From positions 1-64,000 of the forward strand of contig PLGG01000081.1 in the NCBI GenBank assembly GCA_003138515.1: a DNA stretch of 64,000 nucleotides. The letters are read 5' to 3'. Source of the DNA: Acidobacteriaceae bacterium (GTDB lineage: Bacteria; Acidobacteriota; Terriglobia; Terriglobales; Acidobacteriaceae). The notes beneath the pieces were generated by a model, which ran no database searches, had not been told where the DNA came from, and saw only the letters and a program-made list of their open reading frames with translations. Position numbers and translations under genes: made by a program. Of the stretch, positions 18,762-26,633 are shown in pieces; within the stretch, counting starts at the first letter, position 1; each line of letters opens with the position of its first letter.

Positions 18762-19865
18762 GTGAATTCAACATTGAAGATACTGATCGCCGGTGGTGGC
18801 ACGGGCGGGCACATCATTCCCGCGCTGGCCGTGGCGCGCGCGCTGGTCGAGCGGCATGCGGCCGAAGTCATTCTCGTCGGCACCGCGCGCGGTCTCGAAT
18901 CGCGCCTGGTGCCTGAGGCGGGATTTCCGCTCAAGCTGATCGACGTGGGCCCGCTGAAAAGCGTCTCGCTCATGACGCGCCTGCGCACCCTAACGAACCT
19001 GCCGCGCAGCATTGGCGACTGCAAGCGGCTGATGCGTGAGTTCCGCCCGGGCGCAGTGCTGGGCGTCGGCGGTTATGCCTCCGGCCCGGCGATGGTGGCC
19101 GCGCTGCGGCTCAAGATTCCCGCGATCGCCTTTGAGCCGAATGCGATGCCGGGCCTGGCCAACCGGCTCGTGGGCAAGTGGGTGCGGGCGGCGGCCATCA
19201 ACTTTCCCGCCGCGGCAACATGGTTCCGCAACCCTGAAGTCACCGGGGTTCCCGTGCGCCCGGAGTTCTTCTCGCTCGATGCGCCGTCGGGTGCGCCGCA
19301 CCTGCTTGTCTTTGGCGGCTCGCAAGGCGCGCGGACATTCAATACGCATCTGCCACACATCATCAGGTCTTTGCTCGATGAGGTACCTGGCCTCACAGTC
19401 CTGCATCAAAGCGGAACGCGCAACTTTGAAGCCACGCATATGGGATACGCAGCCAGCGGGGCCGACCCTACGCGCTGGCTGGTGCGGCCGTTCCTCGACG
19501 ATATGGCGGCGGAGTTTGCCCGGGCGCACCTGATCATGTCGCGCAGCGGCGCGTCGACTGTTGCCGAGGAGGCGGCGGCCGGCAAGCCGGCGCTGCTTGT
19601 TCCTTTTGCCGCCGCAACCGATCAGCACCAGAGACGCAACGCCGAAGCAATGGTGGCAGCCGGAGCCGCGGTGATGCTGAAGGAATTCGATTTGGACATT
19701 CCCGACAAATTGCTCTGGATCCTCGCCGGCCTGATCACAGATCCCGGCCGCCTGGCTACGATGGCCGCTGCTGCGCGCACGCAAGCGCACCCGGGGGCGG
19801 CTGAGCGGATTGCCGACAAACTAGCGGAGCTGGCGGGGAAGCGAGTCAGCGGGTCGGCGAGTTAG
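18762..19865 (+). CDS. murG: UDP-GlcNAc-undecaprenyl-PP-MurNAc-pentapeptide GlcNAc transferase
   Basis: This GT28 enzyme converts lipid I to lipid II on the inner membrane face. The 367-residue protein has the N-terminal loop LIAGGGTGGHIIPALAVARAL, VGGYASGPAM, FEPNAMPGLANR, and the C-terminal donor-binding HLIMSRSGASTVAEEAAAGKPALLVPFAAATDQHQRRNAEA. The start is GTG 18762, which lies within the segment supplied by the insertion. A shared terminator hairpin follows at 19897. Confidence 0.97.
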   Translation: MNSTLKILIAGGGTGGHIIPALAVARALVERHAAEVILVGTARGLESRLVPEAGFPLKLIDVGPLKSVSLMTRLRTLTNLPRSIGDCKRLMREFRPGAVLGVGGYASGPAMVAALRLKIPAIAFEPNAMPGLANRLVGKWVRAAAINFPAAATWFRNPEVTGVPVRPEFFSLDAPSGAPHLLVFGGSQGARTFNTHLPHIIRSLLDEVPGLTVLHQSGTRNFEATHMGYAASGADPTRWLVRPFLDDMAAEFARAHLIMSRSGASTVAEEAAAGKPALLVPFAAATDQHQRRNAEAMVAAGAAVMLKEFDLDIPDKLLWILAGLITDPGRLATMAAAARTQAHPGAAERIADKLAELAGKRVSGSAS

Positions 19866-19896
19866 CGAGTCGGCCCTCCGACCTCCGCGCAGAAAA

Positions 19897-19924
19897 AAGC
19901 CCGCCTGCCGAGGCAAGCGGGCTT
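19897..19924. terminator. Bidirectional hairpin between murG and a convergent gene
   Basis: AAGCCCGCCTGCC pairs with GGCAAGCGGGCTT around a GA/GAG loop (one mismatch). The A-run at 19893-19898 gives a TTTTTT tail for the minus-strand gene, making an intrinsic terminator there; on the plus strand the tail is weaker. Confidence 0.8.
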
Positions 19925-19981
19925 CGTTATTGATCAGCGGAACTTCAATCGTCCGCATTAAGCCGTAATTACCGGTGTCGA

Positions 19982-20530
19982 TTACCGGTGTCCACCACCG
20001 CCGTGGCCGCCGCCGCCACCACCGTGGAAGCCGCCTCCGCCACCGCCACCGTGATAGCCACCACCGCCGCCGCCGCCGTGATAGCCGCCGCCGCCGCTAA
20101 ATCCGCCGCGTGCGCCGCCACCGGTGTACCCGCGTCCACCGCCGCCTACGTAGCCATGTCCGCCGCCGGCATATCCGCGGCCTGCATAGCCGCCGCGTCC
20201 GCCGTAGCCGTATCCGCCACGGTAGCCGTATCCGCCGTGCCAGCCATAGCCACCCCAGCCGCGCCGGCCCCATCCGTACCACGGCCCCGCGCCGATGAAC
20301 ACGCCGCCGTAGAACCAATTAGGACCGTAATAACCGTAAGGGGCACAAGCATAGGGGTAATACTGGTAATAGCCCCACGCGCAATCTGGAGGGCCGTAGT
20401 CGCCGACATATCCCGGATCAACCACCACGGGGCCGACGCCGATTCCTACCCCGACCTGGGCGTTCGCTGGGACAGCTGCAAACGGTAGAACCACAAGCAT
20501 TGCCAACGTAACCAACCAGAGCTTCTTCAT
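19982..20530 (-). CDS. Secreted glycine/tyrosine-rich protein
   Basis: The 182-residue product has a clear signal peptide (MKKLWLVTLAMLVVLPFAA, cleavage near ANA-QV). The mature part is Tyr/Trp/Gly-rich (CAWGYYQYYPYACAPYGYYG), and the last 60 residues are almost entirely Gly, His, Tyr and Arg (GGGGYHGGGGGGGYHGG). The low-complexity tail suggests a structural or matrix role outside the cell; no catalytic motif is seen. It is convergent with murG, and its 370-bp leader region separates it from a second small secreted protein. Confidence 0.8.
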   Translation of the reverse strand: MKKLWLVTLAMLVVLPFAAVPANAQVGVGIGVGPVVVDPGYVGDYGPPDCAWGYYQYYPYACAPYGYYGPNWFYGGVFIGAGPWYGWGRRGWGGYGWHGGYGYRGGYGYGGRGGYAGRGYAGGGHGYVGGGGRGYTGGGARGGFSGGGGYHGGGGGGGYHGGGGGGGFHGGGGGGHGGGGHR

Positions 20531-20900
20531 GAAATCCTCCTTGTGCTGGCCCGTCCTCGCTTGCCCGGACTGGAACCCGGAGTCGCCTCCGGTTTCAGCA
20601 CCCTCCGGCCTCTATCGTTTGATCTTGTGGCCGGCCATCAATACCTTAAACGCCATTTTCGCCCTTTTGTTGCGGTCCGATGAAAGGATCGATCACCGCG
20701 CCCGAAAGGGCAACAACCTTTTGCACTTCCGTGCTTCCGCGGTCACTCCCGATGAAGTTACGTCCGTCTCCAACCGGAGTCCCGCCACTCCCTATAAGAC
20801 GCTTCAAATCGCCAAACGACCTAAAAGAACGGCCCCTCCAGTTTGGAGAGGCCGCATGGTGCAGGCAGCAGAGGGCGGAGCTGCCGGCAAAAGTGGGAAG
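20531..20900. other. Gap between two minus-strand secreted-protein genes
   Basis: No gene is supported in these 370 bp. The left part should hold the promoter and 5' leader of the glycine-rich protein (AGGAGG-type site at 20532-20540 on the minus strand). The right part holds the terminator hairpin of the next gene at 20831. Frames crossing it lack codon bias. Confidence 0.6.
20831..20853 (-). terminator. Intrinsic terminator after the WXXGXW protein gene
   Basis: On the minus strand GGCCTCTCCA pairs with TGGAGGGGCC (one mismatch) around a short AAC loop and is followed by GTTCTTTTAG. It lies 48 bp after the stop of the gene at 20901. Confidence 0.65.
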
Positions 20901-21254
20901 CTACCTGCGAAAGTGGTCGTCGCGGTCAAAATGCCGGTCGTCACGGCCGCGATGGTCGAAGTCGCGGTGATAGACGTATCCGCGATCCCACCCGAAGCCG
21001 CCGCGCACCACGACGCGAGGGCCATAGCCCACGTAATTCCAATAGCCCGGCGTCCAGTAGCCGTTGGCCCAGTATCCGCCCACCCATGCGTATCCCGGTC
21101 CAGGGCATGGCGGAACGTACGCGGCCGGTACGCCAACGCCCACGTAAACTCTCACACGAGCTGCCTGGGCGGGCGCTGCGCTCAATGCGAGAACTCCGAC
21201 TGCCAATGCTGCTCCTAACAAACACTTCTTCAGGCACTTCTTCATGCTGACCAT
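20901..21254 (-). CDS. Small secreted WXXGXW-repeat protein
   Basis: The 117-residue product has a signal peptide (KKCLLGAALAVGVLALSAAPAQA) and a Trp/Gly/Tyr-rich core (PGYAWVGGYWANGYWTPGYW) matching the WXXGXW repeat family of envelope proteins. The tail is Asp/His/Arg-rich (DRDDHFRR). ATG 21254 has GGAGG at good spacing; a second ATG lies three codons later. The function of this family is not established. It runs in the same direction as the glycine-rich gene downstream. Confidence 0.82.
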   Translation of the reverse strand: MVSMKKCLKKCLLGAALAVGVLALSAAPAQAARVRVYVGVGVPAAYVPPCPGPGYAWVGGYWANGYWTPGYWNYVGYGPRVVVRGGFGWDRGYVYHRDFDHRGRDDRHFDRDDHFRR

Positions 21255-21579
21255 GTTCCCTCCATTCCGTGCGGACTGGTTTCTAAGTCCGGCGCGATTC
21301 CCACCCCAGCGACGAAGACCTGTCGCCGGGGACCCCGGTTCGCTGCCACCCTGGGCTTGGTTCTTGCCGCCCCATCAGCTTGCCGATTCTGTCCAATGCA
21401 AACACCGGTGCGGCGTAAGGTTGCGGCGTTGCGCAAAAATAAAGTCGCGCAACTTTCTTCGGTCCAGCGTGTCGGATGGCGGAATTCAGGCGCGGCCGGA
21501 ACCGCAGATCCCGCGTTCGGATGAGGGTTCACATGAGACCAGTTTGTGGTGTATAGTGGTGGGCATAGGAGAAGCAGCA
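21255..21579. other. Divergent promoter region, no gene
   Basis: These 325 bp separate the minus-strand WXXGXW gene from the xre-res pair. A plausible sigma70-type promoter for xre is at 21528-21557. The longer frames crossing the region lack a recognisable domain and are upstream extensions of xre. Confidence 0.6.
21528..21557 (+). promoter_or_regulatory. Candidate sigma70 promoter of xre-res
   Basis: TTCACA (21528-21533) and TATAGT (21552-21557) are separated by 18 bp and lie 22 bp before the xre ATG. Both hexamers are close to consensus. Confidence 0.55.
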
Positions 21580-22053
21580 ATGGCCCAGGCCCAAGCCACT
21601 CGATTGAGGCCGCGCGAAGCGGCGGTTCGTAGGGAACGCCACACGGCGCGCGGCGGCAAAATCGGCCCCGGATCAGTCGGTAATCTCGTGTCGCTGGCCT
21701 TCGCCGCGGAAAAAGGGGTCCCCAAGGCCCGCGCGGCCCGGCTATTCAATCGCGTTGCCTCCACATCGCCCTTGCCCTCTGGAAAACTGAGAGCGGAGTT
21801 GATTCCCGATTCGAGTTGGAAGCGAGCAGGCAAGACCCTGGGGCCGCTGGCCAGCCAGACGGTCGTCCGCGTTGGTCACGTCCTATCGCTCGCTGAGCAC
21901 GTGTGGGGGAATGAGGCCGATGCAACGGAATGGCTTACCAGGCCCCATATGGAGCTGCGGGGCGCAACGCCGTTCTCGCTATTGAAAACTGAGACTGGCG
22001 GGCGCGCGGTGGAGGCAATTCTTGCCGCTTTGGAGTATGGCTTTCCCGTCTGA
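21580..22053 (+). CDS. Xre/MbcA/ParS-type antitoxin
   Basis: The 157-residue protein fits the Xre antitoxin of RES-Xre modules. It has an N-terminal helical region and a C-terminal toxin-binding domain (DUF2384) with VGHVLSLAEHVWGNEADATEWLTRPHMELRGATPFSLLKTETGGRAVEAILAALEYGFPV visible in parts, for example WLTRPHMELRGATPFSLL. ATG 21580 has AGGAGAAG upstream; longer frames are unconserved. The RES toxin follows after 12 bp. Confidence 0.88.
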   Translation: MAQAQATRLRPREAAVRRERHTARGGKIGPGSVGNLVSLAFAAEKGVPKARAARLFNRVASTSPLPSGKLRAELIPDSSWKRAGKTLGPLASQTVVRVGHVLSLAEHVWGNEADATEWLTRPHMELRGATPFSLLKTETGGRAVEAILAALEYGFPV

Positions 22054-22065
22054 GGGCGCCTACAG

Positions 22066-22503
22066 ATGATCGTCTTCAGAATGCACCGGATTTCTTCAGA
22101 CGTCTTCGAGACGGTGGGATCGTTTCTGAATCCGGGACGATGGCACGGAATCGGCGCCCACGTCGTGTATGCCGCGGAACATGCAAGTTTGGCGGTGCTG
22201 GAGACCTTGATTCATTCAGGCGGCCGCAAGATCCCGCCGATGGCCATCACGCAGATTCAAATCCCGGACGAGATTCAGATCGAGCAGGCGTCCTGGATCG
22301 ATATGCCGGATTCCCAGATTTTTGGCGACCGATGGTTGCAGGAAATGCGAACCGCAGTGCTGCGAGTTCCAAGCATCGCCGTGAATCGGATGGAATCGAA
22401 CTTTGTGCTCAATCCCAGGCATCCCGATTTTTCGCGAATCGGGCACGAAAAGCCAAAGGAGTTCCGATTCGATCCGCGATACTTTGGTCGCGCGACACCG
22501 TAG
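22066..22503 (+). CDS. RES-domain toxin, NAD+ phosphorylase family
   Basis: The 145-residue protein has the RES signature residues: MHRISSDVFETVGSFLNPGRWHGIGAHVVYAAEHASLAVLE (Arg, Gly-Arg-Trp, and Tyr-Ala-x-E regions) and a C-terminal FVLNPRHPDFSRI with the conserved Asn-Pro. RES toxins deplete NAD+ when not bound by the Xre partner. It follows the Xre gene, separated by 12 bp, in antitoxin-toxin order. It is the third complete toxin-antitoxin module of the window. Confidence 0.9.
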   Translation: MIVFRMHRISSDVFETVGSFLNPGRWHGIGAHVVYAAEHASLAVLETLIHSGGRKIPPMAITQIQIPDEIQIEQASWIDMPDSQIFGDRWLQEMRTAVLRVPSIAVNRMESNFVLNPRHPDFSRIGHEKPKEFRFDPRYFGRATP

Positions 22504-22582
22504 AATGCGGTTATCTATCATCGATCACGACGACACCGGTGGGGTTTTCCGCGCAGCGGCCCCACGGCTAAAGGAGATCCCG

Positions 22583-22969
22583 ATGCACCACGCACAAGGC
22601 ACCTTCACTGTCGACATTCATCCGCTTTCGCCCGCGCCCGTTGAAGGAATCGGGCGCTTCTCCATTAACAAAACGATTCATGGCGACCTGGAAGCGACGA
22701 CGAAAGGCGAGATGTTTACCGGTGGCGATCCCAAGCAGGGCGCGGCGGGATATGTGGCGATCGAGTTCGTCACAGGCACGCTCCACGGCAAGCGCGGCAG
22801 CTTTGCGCTGCAGCACTTTGCCACCATGGATGGCAAAGGCCCCAGCATGCAGGTGATCGCGGTGCCGGGCTCGGGAACGGGCGAGCTGAACGGCATCGAG
22901 GGCACGTTTACCATTCGCGTCGAGAGCGGGCACCACTTCTATGAATTCGATTACGCGCTGCCCGCCTGA
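22583..22969 (+). CDS. DUF3224 family protein
   Basis: The 128-residue protein resembles the DUF3224 family, small lipocalin-like barrels: FTVDIHPLSPAPV, GRFSINKTIHGDLEATTKGEMF, YVAIEFVTGTLHGKRGSFALQHFATM and a C-terminal EGTFTIRVESGHHFYEFDYAL. ATG 22583 has AAGGAGAT at ideal spacing. The molecular role of the family is unknown. It stands between res and another small gene, inside the interrupted wall cluster. Confidence 0.8.
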   Translation: MHHAQGTFTVDIHPLSPAPVEGIGRFSINKTIHGDLEATTKGEMFTGGDPKQGAAGYVAIEFVTGTLHGKRGSFALQHFATMDGKGPSMQVIAVPGSGTGELNGIEGTFTIRVESGHHFYEFDYALPA

Positions 22970-22993
22970 CGAAGAGGCTGAGGGATCGAGCCT

Positions 22994-23341
22994 ATGACAG
23001 ATCTGGAGTGGAACCAGGACAGTTCAATCACGGCAGAAGAGGTTGTGGTTCTCCTCCGCAGGGTGATCCGCGGCGAGTTGAAGATTGTGGCTGTCGGCGC
23101 CTCCTGGGACGATATTTACGCGGGCAACGTCCGTGTGCGGATCGATGGCTACAATCTTGTGATCTTCAACGATTGCAACCAACTCGACTATGTGGACTCG
23201 ATCACGGCCGCGGACGGACGCCATGGAGACTCTGACCATTGGTTTCTCTCAAACACCGAACCGGTTGACCTGATGACCGACGAGGAAGGGACGGAGCTAG
23301 AGCGCCTTTTGAGGGAAGCGCCGGTCGTGGGGGAGAATTGA
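22994..23341 (+). CDS. Small hypothetical protein
   Basis: This 115-residue acidic soluble protein has the segments ITAEEVVVLLRRVIRGE, GASWDDIYAGNVRVRIDGYNLVIFND and LDYVDSITAADGRHG. It faintly resembles small proteins with a WRDVYAGDVEF...LTLFNDCGELDY pattern (DUF7693-like), but I am not certain. It lies 24 bp after the DUF3224 gene and before murC. There is no signal peptide and no membrane segment. Confidence 0.65.
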   Translation: MTDLEWNQDSSITAEEVVVLLRRVIRGELKIVAVGASWDDIYAGNVRVRIDGYNLVIFNDCNQLDYVDSITAADGRHGDSDHWFLSNTEPVDLMTDEEGTELERLLREAPVVGEN

Positions 23342-23438
23342 GCGCCTGCACCGCGCATGAGCCGCTGTCAGCCGATCCGGCTCAGTCTATTCTCTGACCT
23401 CTGATCTCTGTCCTCTGCTACCCTGATCCTTCAACCCC

Positions 23439-24845
23439 ATGTTTGCCACCTCGCAGCACGCGCACTTCATCGGAATTGGCGGCATCGGCATGAGCGGCAT
23501 TGCCGAGATCATGCTCAACCTGGGCATCAAGGTCTCGGGCTCCGATTTGAAGCGCAGCGCTGTCACCGACCGGCTGGCGCAACTCGGCGCCACCGTCTAT
23601 GAGGGGCACTTCGCGGCCAACGTGTCCGGCGCAACGGTTGTGGTGACGAGCTCTGCCGTCAGCGCAAGCAATCCCGAGGTGCGCGAGGCGCACGCGCGCA
23701 AGATTCCCGTTATTCAGCGCGCGGAGATGCTGGCTGAGCTGATGCGGCTCAAATATGGCATCGCCATCGCCGGAATGCACGGCAAGACGACGACCACGTC
23801 GATGGTGGCGGCGGTGCTCTCGTCTGGCGGACTCGATCCCACGGTCGTCGTCGGCGGGCGCGTGGATGCGCTGGGCTCGAATGCACGGCTCGGCACGACA
23901 CAGTACCTCGTCGCCGAGGCCGACGAGAGCGACCGCTCGTTCCTCAAGCTCTCGCCCATCCTCGCGGTGGTCACGAATCTCGATCGCGAGCACATGGACT
24001 GCTACCACGATATGGCCGATGTGGAGCGCGCCTTCGTCGACTTCATGGATCGGGTGCCATTCTACGGCGCGGTCACGGCCTGCATCGACAACGCGCTGCT
24101 CAAGGGGATTTTGCCGCGCGTCCGGCGGCGCGTGTTCACTTACGGCATGGCTACCGAGGCCGATTTCCGGCTCGAGTTGCTGGATGTGGGGTCAAAGTTG
24201 GGGCGGTGGAGCGATGCGGGGGCCGGGCAGGGAAGCGGCTTCTCGCGTTTTCTAGTGCAGACGGCTTCTGGACCGTTGGGTCCTTTCGATCTGCATGTAC
24301 CTGGGCGGCACAATGTGTTGAACGCCACGGCGGCGGTGGCCATTGGCCGGCAACTCGGAATGCCGCCGGGAAAGATCGCCGAGGGGCTGGCCAAGTTTCG
24401 CGGCGTGGATCGGCGCTTTCAAAAACGAGGCGAAGCTTGTGGAGTCACGGTGGTCGACGACTACGGCCACCATCCCACTGAGATTCGCGCCACACTCGCC
24501 GCGGCGCGGGAGTGCGCGAGCGGGCGAATCCATGTGGTTTTCCAGCCGCACCGGTACTCGCGTACCGCGGATCTTTTGGACGAGTTCTCAGGCGCGTTTG
24601 GCGACGCCGACACAGTGATTGTGCTGCCCATTTATGCGGCAAGCGAGGAGCCGATTCCCGGTGTGACCGCGGAGCGGCTGGCCGAGCGGATTCAGGGGCA
24701 GCGCGTCGAGTTTGCGCCGGACTTCGAGGCCGCGGTCCGTGCCGTTGCCGCCACAGCGCGCGAAGGCGACCTGATCCTAACTCTTGGCGCGGGCAGCGTA
24801 AGCCAGCTTGCGCAGCAGATTCTGGCGGCGCTGGAAGCGGCCTAG
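23439..24845 (+). CDS. murC: UDP-N-acetylmuramate-L-alanine ligase
   Basis: This cytosolic ligase starts the peptide stem by adding L-Ala to UDP-MurNAc. The 468-residue protein has [21 protein letters not shown] at the N-terminus, the ATP loop [16 protein letters not shown] near residue 111, the [12 protein letters not shown] motif and the C-terminal [16 protein letters not shown] and FQPHRYSRT. No Shine-Dalgarno sequence is evident; the leader is a run of CTCTGAC-like words. In many genomes murC adjoins murG; here four accessory genes separate them. Confidence 0.97.
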   Translation: MFATSQHAHFIGIGGIGMSGIAEIMLNLGIKVSGSDLKRSAVTDRLAQLGATVYEGHFAANVSGATVVVTSSAVSASNPEVREAHARKIPVIQRAEMLAELMRLKYGIAIAGMHGKTTTTSMVAAVLSSGGLDPTVVVGGRVDALGSNARLGTTQYLVAEADESDRSFLKLSPILAVVTNLDREHMDCYHDMADVERAFVDFMDRVPFYGAVTACIDNALLKGILPRVRRRVFTYGMATEADFRLELLDVGSKLGRWSDAGAGQGSGFSRFLVQTASGPLGPFDLHVPGRHNVLNATAAVAIGRQLGMPPGKIAEGLAKFRGVDRRFQKRGEACGVTVVDDYGHHPTEIRATLAAARECASGRIHVVFQPHRYSRTADLLDEFSGAFGDADTVIVLPIYAASEEPIPGVTAERLAERIQGQRVEFAPDFEAAVRAVAATAREGDLILTLGAGSVSQLAQQILAALEAA

Positions 24846-24972
24846 CAATCGGGCGGTTTCAATTGCCGTTAACATTCTTCGGATGCCTACTCGTCTTGTC
24901 ATAGTCTCTTGTGCCACCGGTCACTGCGGCATCCACGCGGCGCTCCTATTCTCACGCCTCGGGAAGGTGTGC

Positions 24973-26475
24973 ATGAATCCGAACGGCAAGAAGATCGTCA
25001 TCATCGGCGGCGGCATTGCGGGGCTCTGCGCCGCGGTGTACGCACAGAAGTGCGGCTATCAGGTTGAAGTTCTCGAAATGCACGACATGGCCGGCGGCCT
25101 GGCCATGAGCTGGCGCCGCGGCGCCTACACATTCGAAACCTGCCTTCACTGGTTCTTCGGCTCCGATCCCAAAGGAGCGATGCACGCGCTGTGGAGCGAG
25201 CTATTCGACCTTGAGAAGCTCACGTTCGTCGATCTCGTGGAGTTTGGGCGCCTGGAAACGGAAGACGGCGATGTCCTCGCCATCCCCACGGATGTCGACC
25301 GCCTGGAACAGGAGTTGTTGGCCCGCGCGCCGCAGGACGCCAAGCAAATCCGGCGTCTTGCGTCGGCCATCCGCCGTCTCCGCGGCTTCAAAATGCCCGA
25401 TCCAAGCAAGAGTTGGGTCGGGAATGCACCCACCTTGCTTCGCGATCTTCCAGTCCTTCCCCTGCTGCGTTCACTTTCACGCATCACCGCACGGGACTAC
25501 GCCCAGCGGTTCACCGATCCGCTGCTGAGAGCATTCTTCGCTGGCGGTGAAATGGGCGGCCTTTCTGCGATTGCCCTCATCCTCTCGCTCGCATGGATGG
25601 GCTCGGGTAACGCGAAGTACGTGACCGGCGGCGCGCAGGCCATCATCCGGCCCATCGAGGAGCAGCTTGTTCGGCTTGGCGGGCGGGTGCGCTTCGGAGC
25701 CAAGGTGGATCGCATCCTGATTGAGAGCGGGGTCGAGAATGACGCCGCGGTTGGAGTGCAATTGGCCGGCGGAGAGACGATCAAGGCAGACTGGGTCATC
25801 TCCGCCGCCGACGGCCACGCTACCATCTACGAGCTCCTCGGCGGCAAATACGTCGACGCGATTATCGACAATATTTACAAGACGCTGGAACTCTTCCCCA
25901 GCTACCTCCAGGTCTCACTTGGAGTCGCGCTCGACCTCCGCGATCAGCCCGCCACCACAACCCTCATGCTCAAGTCGCCGCTGCAGGTGGACCCGGACAC
26001 CGGCCTCAGCCAGGTGTCGTTCCGCATCTTTCACTTCGATCCGGCCTTTGCCCCCGCCGGTAAGACTGCGGTCACCTGCTTTTTGCCGACACGCAACTTC
26101 GCTTATTGGGCGCAGTTGCGTGCGGATCATCCGGAGAAATACCGGGCAGAGAAGCATCGCGTGGCCGAGGCGGTGATCGACGTGTTGGAGAAGCGGATTC
26201 CCGGCGTTCGCGCGGTCGTCGAGGTGGTCGATGTGGCAACACCTGCTTCGATCTTTCGCTACACCGGCAACTGGAAGGGAAGCATGGAGGGCTGGCTGCC
26301 GACGCCGCGAACCGGCTTCAAGCCCTTGCCAACAACATTGCCCGGCCTACGCAAGTTCATGATGGTGGGCCAATGGACGATCCCCGGCGGAGGCCTGCCT
26401 TCCGGCCCGATGACAGCCCGTCCCGCTGTCAAGGCTATCTGCAAAGAGGATCACGTTGCCTTCACGCCGCGGTGA
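24973..26475 (+). CDS. FAD-dependent phytoene-desaturase-like oxidoreductase
   Basis: The 500-residue protein begins with a dinucleotide-binding motif (KIVIIGGGIAGLCAAVYAQKCGYQVEVLE) followed by AGGLAMSWRRGAYTFETCLHWFFG, as in phytoene desaturase and related NAD(P)/FAD amine-oxidase-fold enzymes. The C-terminus has the second FAD contact (GQWTIPGGGLPSGPMTARPAVKAI). The substrate is unknown; a carotenoid or retinol-type polyene is typical. ATG 24973 has AAGG upstream and starts the motif. It is out of place between murC and ftsQ, suggesting insertion into the division cluster. Confidence 0.85.
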   Translation: MNPNGKKIVIIGGGIAGLCAAVYAQKCGYQVEVLEMHDMAGGLAMSWRRGAYTFETCLHWFFGSDPKGAMHALWSELFDLEKLTFVDLVEFGRLETEDGDVLAIPTDVDRLEQELLARAPQDAKQIRRLASAIRRLRGFKMPDPSKSWVGNAPTLLRDLPVLPLLRSLSRITARDYAQRFTDPLLRAFFAGGEMGGLSAIALILSLAWMGSGNAKYVTGGAQAIIRPIEEQLVRLGGRVRFGAKVDRILIESGVENDAAVGVQLAGGETIKADWVISAADGHATIYELLGGKYVDAIIDNIYKTLELFPSYLQVSLGVALDLRDQPATTTLMLKSPLQVDPDTGLSQVSFRIFHFDPAFAPAGKTAVTCFLPTRNFAYWAQLRADHPEKYRAEKHRVAEAVIDVLEKRIPGVRAVVEVVDVATPASIFRYTGNWKGSMEGWLPTPRTGFKPLPTTLPGLRKFMMVGQWTIPGGGLPSGPMTARPAVKAICKEDHVAFTPR

Positions 26476-26633
26476 GCGGGATTTCGTGTTGCAGGCAGTA
26501 ATCTCCGGCCTCTGTTCTCTGATCGCTGTCTTTACCCCGTAACCCGACGGATACCCCTGCCCTTCTCCAAGAAAACTCGCATCACAGCGCGGGCTATAGT
26601 GAAATCTGGCGACTCTCACGACCCGGCTCAGGC

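Noticed and set aside
19988-20488. Long plus-strand frames opposite the glycine-rich gene
   Set aside because: They are mirror frames of GC-rich Gly codons; the minus strand has the signal peptide, start site and terminator.
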